DNA of 64,000 nucleotides, from assembly GCF_014805625.2 (NCBI RefSeq), contig NW_023998415.1, positions 20,605,035-20,669,034 on the forward strand, given 5' to 3'. The notes below the pieces were generated by a model, which saw nothing but the letters and a program-made list of their open reading frames with translations, had not been told where the DNA came from and ran no database searches. The translations under genes were made by a program, and so were the position numbers. This document shows, piece by piece, positions 37,801 to 49,150 of the stretch. Position 1 is the stretch's first letter, and each line of letters opens with the position of its first letter. Source of the stretch: Glossina fuscipes. Lineage: Eukaryota > Arthropoda > Insecta > Diptera > Glossinidae.

Positions 37801-37890
37801 ACACGGACTTTAATTCGCAAACCGTGAACATTCAGACACATATGACTAAATGATTTTGTTGTTTGTGTTAATCAAAAAAAAAAAAAAAAA
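34881..37890. other. gene-free AT-rich sequence with microsatellites
   Basis: (AT)n tracts lie at 35237-35262 and 36567-36589, poly-T at 36222-36240, (TAAA)n near 36506-36525 and A-rich DNA at 36641-36677. Frames at 35230-35499 and 35511-35732 are unrecognised. No gene is supported. Confidence 0.4.
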
Positions 37891-37891
37891 A

Positions 37892-38060
37892 AAACGCGTA
37901 AGAAAATTATATCGGGTCGTGACTGAATCGTTAGCCTAAAAAAAGGAAAAGAACCAGATTTTTATATTCCATAATATTAGGTGGGCGTGGCCGAATTTTT
38001 TTATTGTCATAATAAAAGTGGAAATTCATTTAATGTAGGTGTGGTACTTTATATGTAGCA
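37892..38060 (+). repeat. family D dispersed repeat
   Basis: AACGCGTAAGAAAATTATAT, then CGGGTCGTGACTGAATCG, is followed by GAACCAGATTTTTATATTCC and ATAATATTAGGTGGGCGTGG with CCGAATTTTTT. This is one of the clearest left halves of family D in the window. A poly-A run precedes it at 37876-37894. Confidence 0.65.
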
Positions 38061-39591
38061 GTCAAGAAACACGGGAGGAAACGGTGCTCACATCGTATTC
38101 GCGCGGCTCTACAGTTGTGAGCAAACCATTAAAATAATTTATTTCAGCTAAGGGGCTAAGGAAGAGTGATGAAACAAACTTGAAATGAATATTGATTTTA
38201 ATAAGATTGTATTTATAAAAAAAAAAAAAAAAAAAAAACGAGACATAAACTATTCTTAAATCGTACGTTGGCAAAGACAAATATTCTCGATTTAAGCAGT
38301 TAGGCATCTACACCTTACGATAGCTGCGCACGACATTGCTATGATTGGATAACATTTGCTTAAGTTTCACACAACCCCTGTGGTAATTAAAAAATGTAGT
38401 CCCTATAGTTATGCGCATGCAATGTATATAGAAACAAAACGTTAGAATTGTGTCGCTTTCAATTATGCATAATTTTAATCAATGTTCGCACAAAAGTGCT
38501 GGGTACAGGCAAAGGTGAAATGGGGGAAATTTTAAAAATAAAACACTTTACTATTTACAAGTTGTGGATTATTTGAATGCTTGGAATGCTGCTCGGGTCA
38601 AGTGATGCACGCAAAACGAACCTAACTTTATTATAAATTATTATTATTATAAAAAATTCCGATCGGTGCGTTGTAAGTAAAAACTCACCAGCTTGTCTTC
38701 TTAGAGAGCATCATTGGTATCTTTCTTTTCACTTTGCTAAGTCTTAACAGAGCTTGAGCAAACAAATTCTCTGCCTCTCTTCCTCTAATACTTTCTCATA
38801 GAAACGCGCACACAACACATTTATTTTCCTTTTCCTTTTTGCTATTTTGTAATAATTCCGATGGAATAATTAACAGGCCAGTATAAAAACAAGCAAACAT
38901 ACCCAACAACAAAGCATATTCTTAGGAGCGAACTTCACTGAAAGACCTGAGCGAATAATTAATGTAATGCCACTTTACCGACAACACTCATTGTCCATAA
39001 AAACAAGAAAGTACGATTTCTTGTGCCTCTTGCTTTCTTTATGTTTCTATCATTTACATATGCACTGTTTATAACAATTTTTATATTTTCTACCTGAATT
39101 TATTTTATTTATTAATTTTCTTCTTCTTCTTCTTCTTCTTCGTTTTTTTTTTTAAACAACTTTACTTATTAATTTATCCTTTGAAAATTTGCAAAATTTC
39201 TTTAACGTTTGGAGTTTTGAACTAAAATTGATTAAAGACAACAGCACCCATAGGTTATAAAACAAGCAGTTGAGCACATTTGCATTTTTGCGGAAGCAAA
39301 CAATTCACCTTCGATAATAGACAATGAGAACGCCTTTGTATATAACTATTTATCCCTGACACTTAATTTAACTTAACTTGTGGTGAATTAATTATGGGAG
39401 GACATAACCAAATAGAAACAAAACAAATTTGACTGCACGACTTAATTACGTAAGAAACACCTCCAAAAAATAATACGAATGACTCGATTTCACTTTATTT
39501 ACGCAAAACAATCATATCTTCTCTATTTTTTATAGATTCTAGCTCTTTAGAGAAAATTTTAAAGCTCTCGACCATTTAATACGTTACAAAT
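38061..39591. other. gene-free AT-rich sequence
   Basis: Poly-A lies at 38217-38238 and a (TTC)n tract at about 39118-39141. No gene is supported; the 38062-38307 minus-strand frame reads poly-Phe across the A run. Confidence 0.4.
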
Positions 39592-39823
39592 GTGGGAGAG
39601 AAGATCGTCGCGTAAAGTGAGCAAATACTTTTCTTACAAACAAACCGATGTGAAGAAGCACTGTCATCGTATATGATAGTAAAGATTTCTCTCTCATTTT
39701 GTGAGAGAGAAGATCGTTGCTTAAAGTGACCAAATACTTTTCTTACAAACAAACCGATATGAAGAAGCACTGTTATACGATAGTATAACGATAGTAAAGA
39801 TTTCTCTCTCTCTCTCTCATTTT
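39592..39823. repeat. tandem duplication of a 109/123-bp unit
   Basis: Unit 1 (39592-39700) and unit 2 (39701-39823) share AGAGAAGATCGTCGCGTAAA versus AGAGAAGATCGTTGCTTAAA, then ACTTTTCTTACAAACAAACC, AAGAAGCACTGT and ATAGTAAAGATTTCTCTCTC. Unit 2 is longer through a TATACGATAGTATAACG expansion and extra CT dinucleotides. The close match suggests a recent local duplication. A 64-codon minus-strand frame spans both units and so repeats itself; it is not a gene I recognise. Confidence 0.9.
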
Positions 39824-40940
39824 AATCGAATAGAGCAGTGATTTAAAAATTCTTGACTTTTACATATTTCTTCTCTCTTTCATGTGAATATTAAACTTTT
39901 TCTCTTTTAGACTTCTTTTTCTCATTTTGTTGGTACAGCTTGCAAGTGCAAAGAGCCAGTCGACGTTGTTCGTGCTCGTTTGGCTGCAAGAATGTATTTA
40001 AATAATGAAGCGAATATTTGCCCTTGGGTTCTTCGAAAAGATTCCTGCCTTAAAATAAAAATAATAGCTTTCAGCAAGAAAAGTACTTGGGTGGATAGTT
40101 GTTCGGCCGCTTTCAGATATTATTCAGAACTTTTTGGGGTGAAGCGGTATGACTGCTTTTATGCAAAAGGTTAAAATACATTTTCACCTATTAAAGACGA
40201 GTTGGGTGTTTTGCACGGAATGCAAGTTTGCTTGTCATACCAGGAACATCTTTGTTCCACCTTGTATCGTAAATGTTTAATTCATCTCTTCGTCCTTCTT
40301 TGATTTATCTTAATGAAGCTTTACAAGCCTATCACATCAAATATAGGCATAGAAGATATCGTTGCGGTTTTTGTTTATGTTTTTTTAGCGAGCTATGGTG
40401 TAGAATATGAAGGCAATATCCCACTCATACTGCCTATGATCGCAACGAACATAACAATAATTTTGTTCTCTTTTTTACGCTTTGATTAACATCCATGGGC
40501 TACAACTAACTAAACAAACGCAAACATAAATCGCAAATCTTACGCTCGGAAACCGTCATAAGCTCTCTAAACGGATTGGTGAAAAGGTCTAGATGGCTTT
40601 TAAGCGCATCCAAAACATTTGAATTGATCTTTTGGCTATGAAATACATTGCCACACAACTGCTTCTAAGAAATTTCTGTTTATGCGCCATGGTGTGAGGC
40701 TTTTTACCCAATAATCAAACACAAATACGCTTTTCACAATTGATATTATTAAACTATTTTATTGTCTCGTTTCTTTGGGTCTACAAAGTAGCCCACTTAG
40801 GTTTAATTTCACATAGACGGACCCGTATATAATTTATAACAACAGATTTTTTTAACGTTTTCTATTATATGTCCCTTATTCTGGTCTTAATGTCTTTGGG
40901 ATTTCTAAGCCCCACAGGCGAAACCACAATCTATCTCAAG
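39824..40940. other. gene-free sequence
   Basis: A 64-codon frame at 39980-40174 has balanced composition but matches nothing I know. No repeat or RNA gene is supported. Confidence 0.35.
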
Positions 40941-40944
40941 TTGC

Positions 40945-41040
40945 TGTTTTTTTCTTCCTTTCTATATGACCACTTACTCAGGCGAGGTCCCCTATATGTA
41001 CGGGCACCGTGATGGTCGGTAAGAGGAGGGTAGGAAGAAA
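40945..41040 (-). repeat. SINE-like repeat, 3' part on minus strand
   Basis: ATGACCACTTACTCAGGCGA, then GGTCCCCTATATG and GTGATGGTCGGTAAGAGGAG, matches the reverse complement of 59305-59366, where ATGAGCAATCATTCAGGAGA, TGTCCCCTATATG and GACGGTCGGAAAG occur in the same order. Here a T-rich run (40946-40962) lies just left of the shared block, which is an A-rich tail when read on the minus strand. The copy at 59148-59400 also ends in an A-rich tail. The 5' part of this copy, expected at 41040-41190, is too diverged to align by eye. Confidence 0.55.
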
Positions 41041-43085
41041 GAAAGCAGACAAATGGTACTTGTGTGAACTTGTGGGAACTTGAAAATGGAAACGTCCTCT
41101 CCTCTGAGAAATGCCTCGGCTAGTAGATTATTTCAAAGGCGGCCAGTTCGTTCGAAGAACGATGAACTGTCATAGGGCGTTATGAAGTATGCAGGCACCA
41201 CCACGGCAAGTAGATAAGAATGCTAAGAAAGCGGATTAATGTTGTTGAAGGATCATCAAATCTTTTGCATCGCTGTGGAAGACTTGCCCCGCGTGTACCT
41301 ACACATAAACACAATACAGCCCGGCTTACGCGGCTGACCTATTAGAATCATTTTTTGCTTTAAATCTTCCGAAAGTTTGTCCAAAAATGTTTCAATTAAA
41401 GCTTAGGATTATAAGTCATTTCATTCACCTGAAGACGTAGTGTTAAGAATATCCCATATATGATAAAACACGTCGGCCTGAAAAGTAAGAGATCCTTGTG
41501 AGGTGTCAAACACGTCTCTCATTTTGCCTTCCCATAACTTTTGTTTGGTTAAAAGATGCTAGTACTAAGTGAAGTTGAAGTTATCATAAGTAGCAGTAGG
41601 TAGGAGTAAGTAAGGATTAAGCACACAGACAACATCTCAACTGAAAACATTCACTGTTACCTGGCATCCAGCAATGTTGGAAGACGTCTACCTTTTTCCG
41701 GAAGCCAAAAGAACCTTTTTGGTTTCGACGAACTATTTTTCTTTTTCGCGTGTGAATCACCAGTGTGTAGACGCGTCGGCGAAGAATAATCCATCTAAGT
41801 TCCGAGTGTATTGCAATTTGTCATTAAACAAATCCTTCTAATATAATGTGCATATCCCGTCCCATCCCATAAACAAATATGAATACACTCGAAGCATTGT
41901 ACGCATAGTCAAATTAACGATCTTCTGAACGCTAAACTTCGGAGACAATCGCAGCGAGAAAAGCTACAACATCTAAGTAAATATTTTAGTGAATGTGACC
42001 GTTCGGACGCGCTACTATAAATAATCTGGTGAAGGGACCCTGTGTACCGGGCGAGCTCGCCTTGGACCCCGCAAGGAGAACCCCCACAATCTTTAAGGAA
42101 ATATAAAAAGACATGTACTCAGATCATTCACTCAACAATTGCACATAGACCCTGATTACCTTAAAATACTTCAAATATTACTCTAATCGTTACAAACACT
42201 GTGCTGACTATCCGTCGGATATGGAAAAACGTAGTTGAGCTTAGCTTTTGAGTTAAGTTGCTTTTAGGTTCGCAATTGCATCAAAGCAGACATATCTATT
42301 ATTTTTTATTATTATTCCTTAATAATAAAAGTTTTTTCAAAAATTGTTCAACACTAATGTATTATATGTTTTTTAAATTATAAAAATTAATAGATACATC
42401 TAGATAGGAGAACCGATAGGAGAACCTAACATGAAAGGTTGTGTTCAATGCCACATATCTGGCCTCAGTTTTGGACGGTTTCAATGGTTTCAAACCCATA
42501 CACACCAAAACCCGCCCAAAGCTAAGGCCCTTTATGTGTCGTATTGTTAGTTCGGCCCTTCGTCTATGGTTTAACAATAAAGAAAATATATATATATACA
42601 TATATATATACATATATATATATATACCATAAATTACCTCATGTAAGGTGAAATAAAGGAAAAGTTCTGAGAGAAACTTACCTAAAATGAAAAGAAAGAA
42701 AACAACAAAATATATTAAAATAAATTTTCTACATATTAATAAAAAAAATGAACAATTTTGCATGTACAGTCGTAAAGAGAGAAAGAAATAAAGAATGCAA
42801 TGAGGTGCTAGTGCGCAAAGAAATACAACTATTGTCTTAATCACAACTAATCGTTATAACTGGCTTATACGTAGGATGTAAAACGGGTTTGCAGGCGTTG
42901 GCTGCTAATTTTATCGTTATAGTCGGCACCATTCGTAGTACAACTTACCAACCTAACTTTTAATAGGTAAATCGATTAATCAAATCTTAGGAACATGTTC
43001 GTTGCAGCTTTTATTATTATACAAACAAGCAAAGGCATTATAGACGGCCACAGCCCAACAGCACTTTGCTTAATACAGTTAGCCA
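41041..43085. other. gene-free sequence with a GC-rich patch and (AT)n
   Basis: The patch at about 42020-42085 is clearly richer in G and C than its surroundings (for example GTGTACCGGGCGAGCTCGCC) and could be a fragment of a transposable element, not identified. An (AT)n tract with CATATA breaks lies at 42586-42627. The 160-codon minus-strand frame at 42362-42844, the longest in the window, reads through that tract as Met-Tyr-Ile repeats and is hydrophobic by composition; I do not accept it as a gene. Confidence 0.4.
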
Positions 43086-43089
43086 TTAT

Positions 43090-43435
43090 GTCTCATATTG
43101 TATCATGTAACGACTCTTCAAAATTACGCACTATATGGGAAGTGATCAAAAAAGTTAAAAAAGTCCAATCCCAATCATTTTTCATAGTGTTCGTTCTTGG
43201 GCGAAAGCCGTCTTACGAATAGCGACTGGTAGGTGCTATTGTGTAGGTTGGAGACACAAGAACACAAACTAGACAAACGGACAGACGGACAGACAAGCTT
43301 AAGTCAATTCAGAAAAGGATTGTGAATCGATGGGTACAGTAAAAGATGATTCTATCTTAAGTTCTTTTTCTGGGTGGTACATACATCCGCACAATTTTAC
43401 TGAAAACCTTTTGTATATAATTTACGAGTATTTTT
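43090..43435 (+). repeat. family A dispersed repeat
   Basis: Blocks in order are CACTATATGGGAAGTGATCA, AAAAGTCCAATCCCAATCAT, AGTGTTCGTTCTTGGGCGAA, GTAGGTTGGAGACAC, a clear (GACA/GACG)n tract at about 43271-43297, AATTCAGAAAAGGATTGTGA with ATCGATGGGTACAGTAAAA, GATTCTATCTTAAGTTC and GTACATACATCCGCACAATT. The terminal palindrome is eroded (AACCTTTTGTATATAATTT). The hairpin arms TCAATTCA and TGAATCGA are still nearly complementary. Confidence 0.75.
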
Positions 43436-44340
43436 GTAAAAAAACTTTTTTAACTGCAGAAAATTCTTTAAGTAATTTCTATAGTTTCTCCTCTTTTTTA
43501 ATCAATTAGCGCAATGTTTAGAAAGCCAAAATCTTTTATCCCTCTTTCTTTGGCTTTCTCTCTTACCGACGTGAAGGTTTCAAAGTTCTAAGAATACTTT
43601 GCGGTTTATATACTCGAAACGCATTAAATTATTTTAGCATACTAGAGATTTTTTATTTTTTTATATTTTCTTTATAAATAAACAAAAAAGTTCTCTACTT
43701 GAAAGTTCTTTAACAGTGTAGTGTACTGTGTTGTGGAATGATGTGGTACATATAACAATGAAAACTTTTACAGCTTATGAAGTACACGTGTTAATACTTT
43801 TAATAATAAATCATTGATTTGTCTTGAATTATTATCAAATTTAATTGCACAACTTAGAGCATATTACGATTAATATTAGTTATGCAATCTTCGCCCGACA
43901 TCATAGGAACACTCTCCACTTAAGCTTAGTTTAATACCTTATTTTATATATGGCATGCAATTGTGAACTTTGCCGCAAACAGTCTGCCTCCGAAGACGCG
44001 CCATCTTATCAAGCGTTTTTTTTTTTTTTTTTTTTTAAACTTGCTTCATTTATTTAAAAAGAAGAAGAAAATTCCTCTAGGCTTATGTTTCTTAGCAACA
44101 GAACGCAAAGAATCACGTGGTGGTCAAGCGACGTTTTAAAAGGCAATGCCCTTTGTTACTGGTAATGTTAAGGTCACTAGTGCTTTAATCGCCACCAACT
44201 ATTTGGTTTAATATCCACCAAAAACCCTTTATATTATAAGATATTTCTCAATATCCTATATTTGTTATTATTGCATAGCCCCTGAGACGAAACACTCACT
44301 ATTTCGCGATAACTTTGCATATTATTGCGCTTTTTACAGA
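43436..44340. other. gene-free sequence between two family A copies
   Basis: A poly-T run lies at 44017-44036. No gene is supported. Confidence 0.35.
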
Positions 44341-44344
44341 GTGT

Positions 44345-44554
44345 TATAAAGCACAATTAACGCGACCTGTCGGTTAAACGCAAAAATGCATTAACACACA
44401 TCAGACAAACGGACGGATAGACAACTTTACAATCACATTTACATTTGTTCAATCGATCGATACAATAAGAGGTGGTTTTCTCTTAAGCTCTTCTGGTTGT
44501 TACATACGTCCGCGCAAACTTGCCCCTGTACCACACACATGGTGTAGGGTATAA
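44345..44554 (+). repeat. family A dispersed repeat, right half
   Basis: GCGACCTGTCGGTTAAACGC is followed by CAGACAAACGGACGGATAGA, CAATCGATCGATACAATAAG, GGTTTTCTCTTAAGCTCTTC, TGTTACATACGTCCGCGCAA, CCCCTGTACC and the right end CACACATGGTGTAGGGTATA. The left half is missing or unrecognisable. Confidence 0.7.
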
Positions 44555-47500
44555 AATTAAAAAAGCGCTGTTTAGCATAAGTAGAGGAAAATGTTAAATT
44601 TAGGAAAAGTATACCTATGCGTTTTCACACTGAGAACTCCACTAAATCATCATCTTGGTATGAGTTAATTCGTTGTATTCGTGTGGGGACAGAAATTTTC
44701 TTCGCCTTTCCTCTTAAGAATACGAACGATGATGAAGTAGAAAGCGAGGTCAAGAGAGACTAGTGGATAATTTGCCTTTAGTCAATGCATTTGCGTTGCT
44801 TATTTGCAGGGCTCGAGCAAATTCTATATGTTTGCTGCATGAGTTAGTTTTGAGTTATTATAAATAATTTCAAGCCATTTATTTGTCTAATTAAAATCTT
44901 AATAGTCGTTTAATTAAATGTTTTCAAGACAAAACAAATGTTTTCTTAACCATTAAAACTTTTCGTAATGATTGACTAACCGTTTGCATGCACACGCACG
45001 TATTTGTTTACATATACTTACGTTATATGTACCTTCATAAAGGGTAGTATGTTTATATATATGTTTATATATATATGTATTATTGTATTTTTTCATACTT
45101 GAAATAATTAACAAACGGTCAACCGACCTTACAAGTGCGGCCGGCTGACTGACTGCTGCACTTGTGCCGCAATTGAAAATTTGCTTTCGTAAATTTTGTG
45201 GTCTACGTTAATAGCAGCAATAAATGAACGAGCATAACAAACAACAACGTTTAATAGCGAAAAAATTTTTCTAATAAATTTATTTATGCTAAATAAAAAA
45301 ATCATAAAAATTTTAGGCCAGGGAAGTTAGAAGGGAAGTCATTGGTGTATGCCAGAGCCGATGGAAAATATGAAATTAAATATTTGAGAATTTCGAAAAT
45401 TACTTTTATTTTGCAGTTCTTTTTTTATTTCATTGCATTTTTTTACTTTTTTTTATTCCTTTATTTCTCATAAAAAGCAACTGACGCAACATGTATAAAA
45501 TGCAATGTAAACTTTTAGTAGAAACAATATGACGTTCTATGAGTAAAGCAAAATAAAAAAAATAAATTAATTTTTCCTTTTGATTTCTGGTGACCCTTGC
45601 ACGTATAGGTTTTTTACACGTAGGAAAACTTAACTTTTAACTGAAACATACAATAGTAAAGCATATAATCTTTATGGGGATTCCCTATAAAAACCAGGTG
45701 GAGTACAGGTGAAGAACTATAAAAATGAAATGGTAGAACAAAAAGTCAAAAAAATTATAATAACATTTCCGTAGGCCATGTAATCCAGAAAACTTCTCTC
45801 AAGTTAACAAGAGACTGTCGCCTCGCTGACTGATGGGTTCGCGCATCAACTATTTGATACTTTGTGTGTACATTAGAAGACCACCTGTAGGGCCCGATGT
45901 CCTCACGTTGCTAGTTTTTGACCTCATTATTCAAGCCGTACGTACAACGTACACTGTTCAGATATTTAAAAATAATTTTCCGAAATTTTCTAGAGTAAAT
46001 CGGAAAGGAATGTCCTCCGCCTTAGCTGAAGTGATGTTCAAAAATATTTAACATTTAACTTTGTTTATTATTTTCCTTTTGGACGAATACGCTTAGTAAA
46101 ATGTTGCATTGGCAATAGATATATAGAGTGTAAACGAAGCAGGCTGCGGTACAGACTTGCTAGGCAGTTGCACATTTAACATATTATGTAAACGTATGTT
46201 TTGATAGCAGAATATAACATAAGACGTAGAGCGGACTGTACAGGGTCATCCGTGTTCCGTACGTTTCGAAAATAAATCTAATTAAAACACAATTGTGACT
46301 CAGATTTGGATCCAATTTTTTTTTGCAATATATTACTCAGGACCTTCAAATACAGTTCACACGTAGGGTTTGAGTTTTTAACAAAGAAGTTCAAATGGCG
46401 TAAACCAATTTCAAATGTAAAAAAAAATTCACTTTGGTCTCTTTTACCATTTATTTTGTACTATGTATTTAAAAGAAATATCTATTCGATGGCCCTATGC
46501 AATAAGTAGTGCTTAGGAATGAAAGTAGTTTTCATCAAGAATTCATTGCAACGAATTAAGCGAAACGTTCTATGTAAGCGTAAACAGCTAATTGGATGAC
46601 TTTCATACAAGTTATATAAGATAGTCACCCCGACCGCAAACAACATTTTCAATAATTTTAAAGCAAATCTACTTTAATAAAAACAAAACTTACAACCTTC
46701 TAAGCGACGCTGCCAATGTGTGCGTACATATACACATATACACAAATTTTACAGGCACCCTAATAAACACATATATTATTGTATGTGAAACTACTTTTGA
46801 ATATATGTAAAACATAACCTACATCCGTTTTCCAGTAAATCCAATATATCTGTAAATAATTAACTGGATTAAGGGCTTCACATGATCGACATCGCATCCA
46901 TCGAGATGACAAAAGATTTAGTTAATTTTTAAAGAGAAAAATTGTGGAACATAATCAAAAGGAGGATCATTTATAAAATCTGTAGGAAAGCACTTTTGAG
47001 ACACTGCGCTAGGCGAAAGAAGAATGGAGCCGGAATAAGGGAGAGAAAGCGAGAAAGAGGGAAAGAGAAAGATAGGCAAAGAGGTTGATATCGTCTTCTT
47101 ATCACCACTGTAAAAGAAATTGTTCTGTCCGTACTTCGAGATGCACGACGAGCATTGATGAGCAAACGATGTCAAGAAAGAAATTCTTTGCATGAAAATG
47201 TTTGTCATTAGCAAAAAAACAAAAGAAAATAAATGCAGAACTAAATAAATAAATAAGTTCCGAGTGAAAAAAGTTTGAAAATGTACTCAAATAGCCGTAC
47301 GAACAATTTGTTCCGTTAACCAAACTATTGAGTGTCAAATAAATTAGGGTAGAGAGTGTGAGAAAGTTGGTAAACAATTAGATTCCAGGATCTGTACGCT
47401 TACTACGGGTAGTCGGAAAAGTTTTCCCCATTTTTTCTTTTTCTCGCAAAACATTTACTAAAGGAAATTTTTACTACTTTTGTTTCATGAAAGTTTGCGG

Positions 47501-48234
47501 ACAAAATGAAAACAAGAAAGAAGAAAAGAAGAAAAGAGCAAACACAACTGAATGAAAAGCCAACAACAAGTAACATAAAGTAGATTTCTACGTTTATAAT
47601 AAAAGTTTGTATTAATTTTTCTCTCTTGCTTCCTTTACGACAATTTATGACACTTTGCAGTATTTATTGGTATGAAGAAGTTTATAATTAAAGTGTTTTC
47701 ACAACAACAACTTGGCGAATGTTAATTAGAAATCAAGCTAACAATACAAGTAATAGTTAATAATAACGAAAAAGTTTAGAATTTTTATAAAATCAGGAAA
47801 AAACAACAATTTAAATAAGAGATATTGCAAAAGTCAAAAACAAACCAAACAGAACTAAATCGCATAAATAATAAAAACGTTTGCTTCGATTATAATAAAA
47901 TATAATATCGACGGTATATTTCATCTGCGAATAAATTCATTAGCATAATCGATTCAATTTCAAGCAGTTCAAGTATGTTTCACTAAAATTTACAAACATT
48001 TACGAAACGATTGATTTGTCAATGAGAGATCATCTCGTACGTCTGCAAATTTCAAGTGTATGTAGTAGTAGTATGTATAACTCGTTTCGAACAACATCAT
48101 ATATATATATATATACACAGCTTGATCTCTATTCTGAAGATTATTTGCTTTATTGGGATTGCTTGAGAATTAATTCTCTCTGCGCATCGATCATCATATT
48201 TATGTTTCTGTACATTTTTAATCGAAAATTGGCA
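44555..48234. other. gene-free AT-rich sequence
   Basis: ATGTTTATATAT repeats lie near 45049-45080. An 8-bp inverted repeat lies at 45131-45165. (AT)n lies at 48098-48114. Frames at 45833-46051, 46306-46509, 46918-47377 (several, minus) and 48016-48324 are unrecognised. No gene is supported. Confidence 0.4.
45131..45165. repeat. short inverted repeat
   Basis: ACAAGTGC at 45131-45138 is the exact reverse complement of GCACTTGT at 45158-45165, with a 19-base GC-rich loop that includes CTGACTGACTG. It could form a small hairpin. An 8-bp arm can arise by chance. Confidence 0.4.
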
Positions 48235-48345
48235 TGTGCAGCCCAGTCGATAAGACTCAGTGCACGCGGGTTCAACTCACGCTTCGCCCGAGCATGCTTG
48301 ATCGGTAGCTTTTGTGACATCTGATAAGACGAAAAGATACAGTTT
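48235..48345 (+). repeat. tRNA-like SINE head (candidate)
   Basis: CAGCCCAGTCGATAAGACTC at 48239 on fits an RNA polymerase III A box, and GGGTTCAACTCAC at 48268-48280 fits a B box. The T-arm can be drawn as GCGGG, TTCAACT, CACGC, with four of five pairs. The A-to-B spacing is about 28 bases, shorter than in a working tRNA, so the anticodon arm is reduced and this is not a functional tRNA gene. Downstream TCGCCCGAGCATGCTTGATC and GTGACATCTGATAAGACG would be SINE body. No A-rich tail was seen. Confidence 0.45.
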
Positions 48346-48457
48346 GCGTAGGAATAGTTGTACGAGAGTGAGCTCAAAATATTGCCTCAGCCGAACTAAA
48401 TTTTTCATACCAATTTAGAATGTCGACTCAACGACTTTTGCCCAAAAATATTGAATA

Positions 48458-48820
48458 CAGTGAAAGCTCCTTATTCGCGCTTCCCTTATTCGCCGTTTCA
48501 CTATTCGCGGCTATAAATTTCTTTATTCGCAGTGTTTGAGAACGTGAACAAGCAGAATGAAAGGAACCTTATTACTCAATGAATAAAGTATTGTTGCGAA
48601 CATCCAAAATCTAGTTCATTTCAGCTGAGTAATTTCCCCAAATAACAGATTGCCTAAAGAGGGAAAAACTAAATGCACATTCGCATTCAATTGAATTGAT
48701 TTTTATTATTTTGTCACCTAGCAACGTAACCCCCTACAATGCCATATAAATTATCATTCCGTTTCTGTATTCGCGGCATTTTTATGGAACGTAACCCCCG
48801 CGAATAAGGAGCTTTTACTG
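48458..48820. mobile_element. 363-bp pogo/Tigger-like MITE
   Basis: The left end reads CAGTGAAAGCTCCTTATTCG and the reverse complement of the right end reads CAGTAAAAGCTCCTTATTCG, agreeing at 19 of 20 positions. Both then continue into CG-rich sequence. The left flank is TA; the right flank is CA, so a TA target duplication may have mutated on one side. The subterminal region holds further TTATTCGC words (48487, 48502, 48521) and the right side has GAACGTAACCCCCGCG, a pattern common in pogo/Tigger elements. There is no coding capacity, so it depended on a transposase from elsewhere. Confidence 0.8.
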
Positions 48821-48924
48821 CATATCAATTTTTTTTCCAGAGATCGACATGAGATATAATCGCTAAAGCGATTGTTTCGATTTTTATATCATTTACACTT
48901 AAACTTGTAGAGTAAGGGTAGAGT

Positions 48925-49150
48925 AAGTGTGTGCGTATGCTTATCCAGGATCACTTTCGATTGTATCGATTTAAGTGTATCTGTCTATCTGCCCGCTTAT
49001 CCGTGTGTGCTCACTTTCACAGATATTTTGATGAGATTCGGTACCCCGACGTGCTTTAGACCAAGGACGCACACTATTGAAAATGGCACAGATCGGAACG
49101 CTTTTTCAACCACAACCCATACGACGCCCTGTTTTGAAAAGTCATAGTAC
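48925..49150 (+). repeat. family C dispersed repeat
   Basis: CTGTCTATCTGCCCGCTTAT is followed by ATTTTGATGAGATTCGGTAC, AGACCAAGGACGCACACTAT, TGAAAATGGCACAGATCGGA, ACGCTTTTTCAACCACAACC and GCCCTGTTTTGAAAAGTCAT. The last three blocks recur at 53786-53870 in the same order. A 72-codon plus-strand frame lies inside the repeat and is not a gene. Confidence 0.6.

Noticed and set aside
42362..42844. The longest open frame, 160 codons on the minus strand
   Set aside because: It reads through an (AT)n microsatellite as Met-Tyr-Ile repeats, is hydrophobic by composition and has no recognisable domain.
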